From NCBI RefSeq assembly GCF_031180885.1, contig NZ_JAPSLK010000007.1, positions 171,648 to 235,647 of the forward strand: 64,000 nucleotides of DNA. The letters run 5' to 3'. Origin of the DNA: Saccharothrix sp. GTDB taxonomy: Bacteria > Actinomycetota > Actinomycetes > Mycobacteriales > Pseudonocardiaceae. Both the position numbers and the translations under genes were made by a program. The notes under the pieces were generated by a model, which was not told the origin of the DNA, searched no databases, and saw only the letters and a program-made list of their open reading frames with translations. The stretch's first letter is position 1. Every line of letters begins with the position of its first letter. This document shows, piece by piece, positions 36,787-44,605 of the stretch.

Positions 36787-38085
36787 TCAATCTTTGGGGG
36801 GTTCGATTTCCGCCAGCGACTTCGCGGTGAACGTGTGCAGGAACGGGACGATCAAGACGAACACGGCCGCCGCGAAGACCCCGAACGCGACCTTCATCCC
36901 GAACCACTCGGCCAGCAGGCCCGCCAACCCCGCACCCAACGGGATCGCGCCCCAGCTGAACAACCGGGCGGCGGCGTTGTAGCGGCCCATCATCTCGCTG
37001 GGCACGATGCCCTGGCTCAGCGTGCGCGAGTTGACCGTCCACAGCGTGCCGCCGAGCCCGCCGACGAACGCCGACGCCGCGACCAGCCACACGGACGGGA
37101 ACAGCACGGGCACCATGACCATCGCGAACGTGCCGATGAGGTCGGCGAGCATCACCCACCGCCGCCCCACCAACCGGTTCAACGTGGTCGTCACGAACGC
37201 ACCCAGAGCACCGCCGACGCCCATCGCACTGATGAGCACGCCGTACCCCTTGGCGTCCAACCCCATGACACTGGTGGCGTACAACGGCATCAGGCCGAAC
37301 CACGCGCCCCAGCACGCGCACAGCACGGTCAGGACCAGCGCCATCATCCGCAGCATCCGCTGGTGCCACAGGAAATTCAGACCGGCCGCGATCTGCTTGT
37401 TGACCGACTCGCGCGGCTCGTCCGTGGCGCGAGCCACCTTGAAGGTGCCGACCAGCCCCAGCAGGATCACGATGCCGATCAGGTAGCCCGCAACCGACGT
37501 CCCGAACGCCAGGGTGGCACTGGCGGCCACCAGCAGGCCGCCGACCAGTGGTCCGGCGAACTCGTTGCACACCGTCTCCGCCCCCGCGACCCAAGAGTTG
37601 GCGCGTTCGCGGCGAGCGGGACGGACAGCATCGGGCACCAGCGCGGCGGCGGAGGTCAGAGCCACGACCTCGGCGACACCCAGGGCCAGACCACCGCCGT
37701 ACAGGATCGGCAGGGACACCGCGTCGCGGACGACCGTCCACAGCACGCCGCCGACCACCGCGATCCGGACCAGGTTGGCCGCCCACAGCAGCTTGCGCCG
37801 GTCCACCCGGTCGACCAGGACGCCGACGTGCAGGGCCGCCAGCAACCAGGGCAGCCACAGGGTCAGCGCCACGCCGGAGATCTGCGCGGGCGAGCTGGTG
37901 ATGGTGGTGGCGAGCAGCGGGAACGCGATCTTGGTGACGCCGTCGGTCAGGTTCGTGACGGCGGTGAAGCCCACCAGCACGGCGGTGTTGCGGCCGCTCG
38001 GGTCGGCCACCACCGCTTCGGCCACCACCGCCTCAGCCGCCGCCGTCTCGGGCGACGCGTCGACGGCCCTGGTCTGCTCGGCCAT
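36787..38085 (-). CDS. MFS exporter (12-helix, MFS_3/EntS-like)
   Basis: ATG at 38085 with GGAG 7 bp upstream; 432 residues. A short acidic/alanine-rich head precedes twelve hydrophobic helices. The cytoplasmic loop 2-3 reads VDRVDRRKLLWAANL, the usual GxxxDRxxRR region. The loop LVGRRWVMLADLIG mirrors it in the second half. Such proteins export siderophores, peptides or drugs by proton antiport. It is divergent from the CGNR gene and from the biosynthetic operon beyond it (131-bp gap), so it may export the product or give self-resistance; that link is positional only. Downstream lies the palindrome-rich region. Confidence 0.88.
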   Translation of the reverse strand: MAEQTRAVDASPETAAAEAVVAEAVVADPSGRNTAVLVGFTAVTNLTDGVTKIAFPLLATTITSSPAQISGVALTLWLPWLLAALHVGVLVDRVDRRKLLWAANLVRIAVVGGVLWTVVRDAVSLPILYGGGLALGVAEVVALTSAAALVPDAVRPARRERANSWVAGAETVCNEFAGPLVGGLLVAASATLAFGTSVAGYLIGIVILLGLVGTFKVARATDEPRESVNKQIAAGLNFLWHQRMLRMMALVLTVLCACWGAWFGLMPLYATSVMGLDAKGYGVLISAMGVGGALGAFVTTTLNRLVGRRWVMLADLIGTFAMVMVPVLFPSVWLVAASAFVGGLGGTLWTVNSRTLSQGIVPSEMMGRYNAAARLFSWGAIPLGAGLAGLLAEWFGMKVAFGVFAAAVFVLIVPFLHTFTAKSLAEIEPPKD

Positions 38086-38216
38086 GTTTCGGCTCCAGAG
38101 GGTTAACCGGCTACCGGATTGACTGGACAGTACGCACGTAGAGGACGATGCTGTAGTAGACACGGCGCAGTAACCACCGAATGGCGTAGCCGGGCACCGA
38201 TGAGGGAGGTCGCCGA

Positions 38217-38795
38217 ATGATCGAGGCGTCTCCCGAGGCCGAGCTGGTCGCCGCGTTCGCGAACACCGTCGACCTGGAGGACGAGACCGACGTGCTGGCC
38301 TCCGCGCCCGAGGCGGCCGGGTGGCTGCTGGCGCGCGGGCTGGTGGACCGGCCGGTGGCGTTGACCCGCGAGGAGCACCGGATGCTGCTGGACCTGCGGG
38401 CCGGCGTCCGGGACGCGCTGGGCAGCGACGGGCCGTCGTCGCCGCACGTGCTGGCGGTGGCCAACGCCGTGCTGCGCGACCTGCCGGTGCTGGTGTTCCT
38501 GTCCGCCGACCCCGCCCCGAACGGCCCGCCGCCCCGGCACGGCCTGCGCCCGGACCCGGCCCTGCCCGCCGCGCGCAAGGCGATGGGCGTGCTGGCCATC
38601 GCCTGGTCCGAGGTGGCGGTGACCGGGCAGGCGCAGCGGCTCAAGCGGTGCGCGGACGAGACGTGCGGCTGGGTGTTCTGGGACGTCTCGCGCAACCACT
38701 CGCGGCGCTGGTGCACCATGCGCGTGTGCGGCAACCGGGCGAAGGCCCGTTCCTACTCGGCCCGCAAACGGGCCGCCGCGGACCCGCGAGCCTGA
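38217..38795 (+). CDS. CGNR zinc-finger regulator with N-terminal ABATE domain
   Basis: ATG at 38217; 192 residues. The N-terminal part is the ABATE-type helical domain (EAELVAAFANTVDLED...WLLARGLV...EEHRMLLDLRAGVRDAL). The C-terminal zinc finger has the expected pattern CADETCGWVFWDVSRNHSRRWC and CTMRVCGNRAKARSY, with four Cys and the CGNR box. These proteins are putative stress or pathway-specific transcription regulators in actinomycetes. It is divergent from the MFS exporter and lies immediately upstream of the SARP-type boxes and the biosynthetic operon, so it could control either. Confidence 0.9.
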   Translation: MIEASPEAELVAAFANTVDLEDETDVLASAPEAAGWLLARGLVDRPVALTREEHRMLLDLRAGVRDALGSDGPSSPHVLAVANAVLRDLPVLVFLSADPAPNGPPPRHGLRPDPALPAARKAMGVLAIAWSEVAVTGQAQRLKRCADETCGWVFWDVSRNHSRRWCTMRVCGNRAKARSYSARKRAAADPRA

Positions 38796-38814
38796 CGCAG
38801 CGGGGTCCCGAAGC

Positions 38815-38854
38815 GCACATCGACCGCGAATCGCGGGCACATCGGCCGCACATC
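38815..38854 (+). promoter_or_regulatory. Four heptamer repeats in 11-bp phase: SARP-type operator
   Basis: GCACATC (38815), GCGAATC (38826), GCACATC (38837) and GCACATC (38848) start exactly 11 bp apart with 4-bp spacers. SARP regulators such as ActII-ORF4 and DnrI bind direct heptamer repeats with this spacing, one helical turn apart, just upstream of the -10 region. The block ends 76 bp before the first gene of the biosynthetic operon. The cognate activator is probably the SARP encoded at the operon's other end (59363-61456). Confidence 0.75.
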
Positions 38855-38930
38855 GGCACTGTGAACCATCGCTCCCGGATGGTGTGACCGGCCCCACGCC
38901 GGCGCACGGACGGACGATCTGGGGAGCATC

Positions 38931-39173
38931 GTGACGACCGCACCAGTGGATCTCGACGCGGCCATCGCCAAGCACGCGACCGCGGCCTACGACGACTCGA
39001 CCCCGCTGCTCGACGCCGGTCTGGAATCGCTGTCGCTGCTGCGCCTCGCGGTGGAGGTGGCCGGCGACGACGACACCGAGATCGACGCCACGCGCATGGT
39101 CGACCTGCGCACCATCGGCGACCTCAAGGCGTGGCTGGCGGAGATGGCCGGCCAACCGGTGGCGGACGCCTGA
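38931..39173 (+). CDS. Acyl/peptidyl carrier protein 1
   Basis: GTG at 38931 with GGGGAG upstream; 80 residues. Compact four-helix carrier protein with the phosphopantetheine attachment site DAGLESLSLLRL, Ser33 being the modified residue. The helix-III end (IDATRMVDLRTIGDL) fits the family. It is the first gene of the operon and overlaps the NRPS start (TGATG at 39171-39175). Its partner is probably one of the stand-alone adenylating enzymes; which one cannot be told. The PPTase in the same operon (52084) would load its arm. Confidence 0.9.
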   Translation: MTTAPVDLDAAIAKHATAAYDDSTPLLDAGLESLSLLRLAVEVAGDDDTEIDATRMVDLRTIGDLKAWLAEMAGQPVADA

Positions 39174-42100
39174 TGTCCACCGACACCGCGACCGACACCG
39201 GCATCGGGACGTTGCTGCCGCTGACCGAGTCCCAGAAGGGACTGCTGGTGGTGGACGGCTGGGTCACCACGGCCCAGATCTACAACCAGCTCATGCACGT
39301 CGAACTGGACCCCTCGCTGCCGGCGGACACCGTCGTCGACGCGCTGACCGTGCTGGTGGCGGTGCAGCCGGGGCTGCGGCAGGTGTTCCTGTCCCTGCCC
39401 GAGATGCACGCCCGCCTCACCCCGCCACCCACCCGCGAGACCCTGCCGCTGGAACGCGTCGACTCCCCCGCCGCCGGCTACGCCGCCGCGTGCTCCGCGC
39501 TGGCCGCCAAGCTCGGCGGCGAGCCGTTCGACCTGCACACCGGCCCCGCCTACCGGTTCGGCTACGTGCGGGCCACCGACGGTTCGGCCGCGGCGGTCAT
39601 CCTCTGCGCGCACCACGTGGTGGGCGACGGCGTCTCGATGGGTCCCCTCGTACGGGACCTCGAAGCTGCTCTGGCGGGCAAGCTCACCACGGAACTGGTG
39701 GCCGCCCGCGAGACGGCGTTCGTGCGCGAGCTGAACGCCCAGAACCGCACCGCCACCGCGCAGTCCACTGTGGACGCCGCCCGCGCCTGGGCCGACCGCC
39801 TGCGGGACGTGCCGCCGCTGGTGCTCAGCCCCCGCCCGGACCGCCCGCACGAGACCGACTTCACCGGCGCCCGCGTCTCCTGGCTGCTGTCCGAGCAGGA
39901 CAACGAGCTGCTCCGGCAGACCTGCAAGCGCCTGTCAGTGACGCCATTCGTGCTCTTCACCGCCGTCTACGGGGCAGTGCTGGCACGGCACGGCGGGGTG
40001 ACCAGCGTGCTGGTCGGCAGCCCGTTCACCGCGCGCCGGACCGTGGGCTCCTACGACCTGTGCGGCTTCTTCGTCAACACGCTCCCGGTCCGGGTGGACG
40101 TGGACTGGTCCCGCACCGTCGACGAGCACGTGGGCGAGGTCGTGCGCGGGGCCGTGGACCACTGCCGCGCCAACGTCGGCGTCACCTTCAACCAACTCGT
40201 CGCGCTGCTGCGCCAGGACCGCACGAGCAACCGCAACCCGCTGTTCTCGGCGATGCTCGCGATGCAGGACACCTTCGAGGGCACCCCCGGCAGCACGATC
40301 CTGGACGTCCGCGAGCCCGGCAACGACACCGCGAAGTTCGACCTGTGGCTGGGCGCGACCCCGCGCGACGGCGGCTGGCTGCTGGAACTGGAGTACGACC
40401 GGCAACTCATCGCCCCCGCCGTGGCGGACGGCCTGCTGGACTCCCTGCGCACCGCCCTGCGCCGGGCGGTCACCGACGGGACGCGCACGGTCGCCGACCT
40501 GTTCACCGACTCGTCGTGGGTGGACTCCCTGCGCACCGACGGCTACCCGGGCCGAGTGCCGGCGGAGACCCTGGTGGACTGGGTCCGTGACACCGCCCGG
40601 ACCTCCCCCGACGCTCCCGCCATCGAGGAACCCGGCGCGGGCCTGACCTACCGCGAGTTGCTGTCGAACGCCGAAGCACTGGCCGGTGAGCTGGTCGGGC
40701 GGGGTGTTCGGCCGCACGACGTGGTGGGGCTCGCGGCGGAGACGTTGTGCGACACGACGACGGCGATGTTCGCGATCCTGATGTGCGGCGCGACCTTCCT
40801 GCCCCTGGACCCGACCCTCCCTGCCGACCGCCTGAAGTACATGGCGGACAAGGCCGAGTGCCGGCTGGTGGTCGGGCGGGACATGGGCCTGGCCGGGGTC
40901 ACGACGGTTCCCGCCATCCCGCCCGCACCCCGCGATGCCGACAGCGCGGCGGGCGGCGCGGCGACCAGCGGCGAACCGGCGGGCGGCGGCGCGGCGGGTG
41001 GCGTGCCGGGTGGGGTGGCGGAGGCGGCGCCCTACCTGATGTTCACGTCCGGCTCCAGCGGGTTGCCCAAGGGTGTCCTGATGGGGCACGGGCCGCTGCT
41101 CAACCTCACCGCCTGGCAGATCGGCTTCCTGGGCCAAGGCCGGCAAACCCGGTTCCTCCAGTACGCCCCGCTGGGCTTCGACGTGTCGTTCCAGGAGATC
41201 GTCCCCACCCTGGCCGCCGGCGGCACAGTCGTCGGCCGCGGAGGCGTCGACCGCCGCGACTTCCCCGCCCTCGTCAAGAGAATCGCCGACACCGAGGTCA
41301 CGCACATCTACCTGCCGGTCGCCGCACTCCGCCCCTACGTACAAGCCGCGAAAGACGCTCGCGCAAAATTCCCCCACCTCCGATACGTCTGCGTCTCCGG
41401 CGAACAACTCATGGTCGACCCCGAAATCCGAAGCTTCTTCGTCGACCACCCCCACTGCACCCTGGTCAACCTCTACGGCCCCACCGAAACCCACGCCGTC
41501 ACCACCCACCGACTCACCGCCGCCGACGAAACCTGGCCGGCCCACGTCCCGATCGGGCTACCGCTGCACGGCGTCACCGCCTACGTGGTCGACCAGACCG
41601 GCCACCTCGCTCCCCCGGGCGTCCCGGGTGACCTGCACCTGGGCGGCCTGTGCCCGGCCGAGGGCTACCTCAACGACCCGGACAAGACCGCGAAGGGCTT
41701 CCTGCCCGACCGGTTCGCAGGCGAAGGCCGCATGTACCGCACGGGTGACCTCGTGGTCCGGGACGAGCACGGCGTGCTGACGTTCCTCGGGCGCGGCGAC
41801 ACGCAGGTCAAGATCCGGGGCTACCGGGTCGAGCTCGGCGAGATCGACACCGTCGCCAACAGCGTGGCCGGGGTCCGGCAGGCGGTCACCGTCGCGGTCG
41901 GGACCGGAGCCGACCGGGAACTGGTGTTGTTCCTGGTAGGAGACGCGGACCACCGCGAAGTGCGGGATCGGCTGGCGACCGCGCTGCCGTCCTACATGGT
42001 GCCGACGCGCATCCACGACATCGAGAAGGTCCCGACCTCGGGCACCGGCAAGACCGACCACGCCGCGCTCGCCGAGCTGGCCGGACGACTCAACAGGACC

Positions 42101-42367
42101 GTCGAGTCCACCGGACCGGTCGAGTACGCCGACGACCTCGAACGGGACCTGGCGGCGCTGTGGTGCGAGGTGCTGGACGTCGAAGGGGTCGAGCCGGAGC
42201 GGTCGCTGCTGGAGTACGGGGCGCATTCGCTCAACGTGTTCACCGCGCTCGCCCGGGTCGAGGAGGACCACGGGGTCGCGGTGCCGGTGGCGGACTTCTT
42301 CCGGGTGCCGACGGTGTCCGCGCTGGCCGGGCTGGTGCGCCGGCTCCGCGAAGAGGACGGGCGGTGA
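39173..42367 (+). CDS. NRPS module, C-A-PCP
   Basis: ATG at 39173 in a TGATG overlap; 1064 residues. The condensation domain spans about 1-430 with active site HHVVGDG at 147-153. The adenylation domain (about 470-960) carries FTSGSSGLPKG (A3), FDVSFQEI (A4), LYGPTETHAV (A5), YRTGDLV (A7), a clear A8 motif (DTQVKIRGYRVELGEI) and GTGKTDH (A10). The PCP has EYGAHSLN with Ser1019. The binding-pocket residues I read (D,V,Q,Y,C,S,L,A,V; low certainty at the fourth) match no code I know, so the amino acid is open. A Gly/Ala-rich loop is inserted before A3 (AGGAATSGEPAGGGAAGG). There is no TE domain; a free thioesterase gene follows with a 4-bp overlap. Confidence 0.93.
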   Translation: MSTDTATDTGIGTLLPLTESQKGLLVVDGWVTTAQIYNQLMHVELDPSLPADTVVDALTVLVAVQPGLRQVFLSLPEMHARLTPPPTRETLPLERVDSPAAGYAAACSALAAKLGGEPFDLHTGPAYRFGYVRATDGSAAAVILCAHHVVGDGVSMGPLVRDLEAALAGKLTTELVAARETAFVRELNAQNRTATAQSTVDAARAWADRLRDVPPLVLSPRPDRPHETDFTGARVSWLLSEQDNELLRQTCKRLSVTPFVLFTAVYGAVLARHGGVTSVLVGSPFTARRTVGSYDLCGFFVNTLPVRVDVDWSRTVDEHVGEVVRGAVDHCRANVGVTFNQLVALLRQDRTSNRNPLFSAMLAMQDTFEGTPGSTILDVREPGNDTAKFDLWLGATPRDGGWLLELEYDRQLIAPAVADGLLDSLRTALRRAVTDGTRTVADLFTDSSWVDSLRTDGYPGRVPAETLVDWVRDTARTSPDAPAIEEPGAGLTYRELLSNAEALAGELVGRGVRPHDVVGLAAETLCDTTTAMFAILMCGATFLPLDPTLPADRLKYMADKAECRLVVGRDMGLAGVTTVPAIPPAPRDADSAAGGAATSGEPAGGGAAGGVPGGVAEAAPYLMFTSGSSGLPKGVLMGHGPLLNLTAWQIGFLGQGRQTRFLQYAPLGFDVSFQEIVPTLAAGGTVVGRGGVDRRDFPALVKRIADTEVTHIYLPVAALRPYVQAAKDARAKFPHLRYVCVSGEQLMVDPEIRSFFVDHPHCTLVNLYGPTETHAVTTHRLTAADETWPAHVPIGLPLHGVTAYVVDQTGHLAPPGVPGDLHLGGLCPAEGYLNDPDKTAKGFLPDRFAGEGRMYRTGDLVVRDEHGVLTFLGRGDTQVKIRGYRVELGEIDTVANSVAGVRQAVTVAVGTGADRELVLFLVGDADHREVRDRLATALPSYMVPTRIHDIEKVPTSGTGKTDHAALAELAGRLNRTVESTGPVEYADDLERDLAALWCEVLDVEGVEPERSLLEYGAHSLNVFTALARVEEDHGVAVPVADFFRVPTVSALAGLVRRLREEDGR

Positions 42368-43077
42368 GCGCGGGCACGCTGCCCGGTCGGCTGATCCCGT
42401 TCGTGCGCCGCAAGGACCGGCCGGTGTGCGTGATGGTGCCGGGCGCGGGCGGCGGGCTGGGGCCGTACCTGAGGCTGGCGTCGTTCCTGGGCGCCACGCA
42501 CAACGTGTACGCGGTGCGCTCGACCGGGCTGCTGCCCGGCGAGGAGCCGGAGGAGAGCATCCCGACCATGGCCGCGACCGTGCTGGCCACCCTCGACGAC
42601 GCCGGGATCACCCCGGAGCTGGTGTTCGGGTGGTCGCAGGGCGGGGTGGTGGCGTGGGAGGTGTGCGCGGACCTCGCCGCGCGCGGGTCGACGCCGGACC
42701 TGGTCGTGGTGGACAGCTCGCCGGAGCCGTGGCGGTCCACTGTGGAGCGTGACGGGGCGATCCGGGACGTGATCGTGGCGCAGTTGGGGGCGCGGCCGGC
42801 GCCGGAGACGGTGGACCGGCTGGTGCGCACGTTCGAGGCGCACGTCCGGGCGTTGTCCGGGCATCGGGTCGAACGGCCCTACGACGGGCGGGTGCTGTTG
42901 CTGCTGTGCGACGAGGAGGGCGTGCCGCCCGAGGAAGCCGAGCGGTGGCACTCCCTCGCGAAGCACCTCGACCGCGGCACCCTGCGGGCGGGCCACTTCG
43001 AGGTCTTCGACCCGGAGCACCTGCCCGAGCTGACCGCCGCGATCGGCGGGTTCCTGGGCCGTGAGGAGGGCCGATGA
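42364..43077 (+). CDS. Stand-alone thioesterase (alpha/beta-hydrolase TE)
   Basis: GTG at 42364 overlaps the NRPS stop (GTGA); 237 residues, normal for a TE. It reads PVCVMVPGAGGGLGPYLRLA, nucleophile motif FGWSQGGVV with Ser91, and catalytic His in AGHFEVFDPEHL. The sequence looks closer to integrated releasing TEs (GWSQGG) than to type II editing enzymes (GHSxGG). It may therefore release the product of the preceding C-A-PCP module in trans, though an editing role is possible. Its stop overlaps the next start by 4 bp. Confidence 0.85.
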   Translation: MSAGTLPGRLIPFVRRKDRPVCVMVPGAGGGLGPYLRLASFLGATHNVYAVRSTGLLPGEEPEESIPTMAATVLATLDDAGITPELVFGWSQGGVVAWEVCADLAARGSTPDLVVVDSSPEPWRSTVERDGAIRDVIVAQLGARPAPETVDRLVRTFEAHVRALSGHRVERPYDGRVLLLLCDEEGVPPEEAERWHSLAKHLDRGTLRAGHFEVFDPEHLPELTAAIGGFLGREEGR

Positions 43078-44327
43078 GCACCGTGGACGAAATCCTGGAC
43101 GCCGCGACGGCAGCCCGTGCGCTGGCCCCTCCCCCGGGCGACGACCGGTACGCCGCGTACTGCGACGAGCTGGCCGAGCGGCTGGGCAAGCACTGGGGCG
43201 CGGTGCTGGACGCCAACGCCGCCGACGTGGCCCGGGGTGTCGCCAAGGGGCTGCCGGTGTCGCTGGTGGAGCGGTTGCGGCTGACCGAGGACCACCTGGG
43301 TGTGCTGGTGGAGCTGGCCGAGCGGGTGAAGTCGTGGCTGCCGGCGGTGACCGCGCCGGGCGCGCCGATCACCGGCGAACTCGGGTTCACCGCGCGGAAG
43401 GTGCCCAAGCCGCTGGGCGTGGTGCTGATGATCTACGAAGCCCGGCCGACGGTGACCGTCGAGGGCGCGTTGCTGCCGGTGGCGGTGGGCAACGTGGCCA
43501 TCCTGCGCGGTGGCGGCGAGATCGCGGCCACCAACGCGGCCCTGGGCGGGGTGATCGCCGAGGCGTTGACCGCCGCCGGGTTGCCGGGCATGGCGCACGT
43601 GCTGGCCGAGACCGACCGGCGCATGGTGCGGGAACTGCTGAAGCGCTACGACGCGATCGACGCGTTGATCCCGCGCGGCAGCCCGTCGCTGATCGACCAC
43701 TGCCGCACCACCTCCGCGATCCCGGTGATCGCCAGCGGCGGCGGGGTCAACCACCTGTACGTGGACCGCAGCGCGGACCTCGACCTGGTGGTGGACATCG
43801 CGTTGGACGCCAAGCTGACCGAGCCGACCGCCTGCAACAGCCTGGAGATGGTGCTGGCGCACGACGAGGTCGCGGACGAGCTGGTGCGGCGGTTCACCGC
43901 CCGGTCCGACGCGTTCGCGCTGCGGCTGGACCCCCGGCTGTCGGCGGACGACCCGCGGGTGATGCCGCTGGCCGACCACGACGACGGCCGCGAGTTCCTG
44001 GACCGGTCGTTCGGGGTGCGCCCGGTGCCGGACCTGGAGGCCGCTCTGGCGCACATCCGGCGGCACGGCTCGCGGCACACCGAGGGCGTCGCGGCGACCG
44101 ATCCCGTTGTGGTGGAACGGTTCCTGCGCGGGGCCGACGCCGCCGCGCTGGTGGTCAACGGGTCGATGCGGCTGCACGACGGGCCGACCATGGGCCTGGG
44201 CCCGGAGCTGTCGATCAGCACGGGCCGGTTGCACGTGCGCGGCCCGGTGGGGTTGGCCGCGCTGCTCACGCACAGCTGGGCGATCCAGGGCGAGGGTGCG
44301 GTCCGGGGAACGGGAGGGGCTCGGTGA
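43074..44327 (+). CDS. ProA-like gamma-glutamyl-phosphate reductase homologue
   Basis: ATG at 43074 in an ATGA overlap; 417 residues, the length of ProA. It shows the ALDH-superfamily fold of glutamate-5-semialdehyde dehydrogenase: RKVPKPLGVVLMIYEARPTVTVEGA, AILRGGGEI, IPVIASGGGVNHLYVD and active-site Cys254 in LTEPTACNSLEMVL, then GPELSISTGRLHVRGPVG. No glutamate 5-kinase is encoded in the operon. It may reduce a carrier-bound or otherwise activated side-chain carboxylate rather than free glutamyl phosphate (inference). The next gene is a carrier protein, coupled by a GTGA overlap. A housekeeping proline role is unlikely inside this operon. Confidence 0.85.
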   Translation: MSTVDEILDAATAARALAPPPGDDRYAAYCDELAERLGKHWGAVLDANAADVARGVAKGLPVSLVERLRLTEDHLGVLVELAERVKSWLPAVTAPGAPITGELGFTARKVPKPLGVVLMIYEARPTVTVEGALLPVAVGNVAILRGGGEIAATNAALGGVIAEALTAAGLPGMAHVLAETDRRMVRELLKRYDAIDALIPRGSPSLIDHCRTTSAIPVIASGGGVNHLYVDRSADLDLVVDIALDAKLTEPTACNSLEMVLAHDEVADELVRRFTARSDAFALRLDPRLSADDPRVMPLADHDDGREFLDRSFGVRPVPDLEAALAHIRRHGSRHTEGVAATDPVVVERFLRGADAAALVVNGSMRLHDGPTMGLGPELSISTGRLHVRGPVGLAALLTHSWAIQGEGAVRGTGGAR

Positions 44328-44605
44328 CGACCACGCACAGCGGGCGCGACGAGGTGGCCGAGGCGGTGAAGCGGCTGGTGATCCGGGAGTCCCGGCTGTC
44401 GCTGTCGCCCGCCGACATCGCCGACGACGAACCGCTCAACGGCGCGGTGCTGCGGATCAACTCCCTGGGGTTCCTGGGGATGCTGGTGCGGCTGGAGGAC
44501 GAGTTGGACGTGACGCTGCCCGACGACCTGTTCACCGGCAAGGTGTTCACGGTCGTGTCGGACCTGGTGGACGTCGTGCTGCGGGCCGTGGAGGAGCACC
44601 GGTGA
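44324..44605 (+). CDS. Acyl carrier protein 2 (NS-type attachment site)
   Basis: GTG at 44324, GTGA overlap with the ProA-like gene; 93 residues. The carrier motif is RINSLGFLGML with Ser47, where Asn replaces the usual Asp before Ser. The rest fits an ACP (LVRLEDELDVTLPDDLF...TVVSDLVDVV). The same NS variation occurs in the carrier-like tail of the protein encoded at 45894. Placement between the ProA-like and TrpB-like enzymes suggests that they act on a substrate tethered here. Confidence 0.88.
   Translation: MTTTHSGRDEVAEAVKRLVIRESRLSLSPADIADDEPLNGAVLRINSLGFLGMLVRLEDELDVTLPDDLFTGKVFTVVSDLVDVVLRAVEEHR

Noticed and set aside
43074..44327. Proline biosynthesis gene proA
   Set aside because: No proB-like kinase gene is adjacent. 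Overlap with a TE gene and an ACP gene places it in the secondary-metabolite operon.
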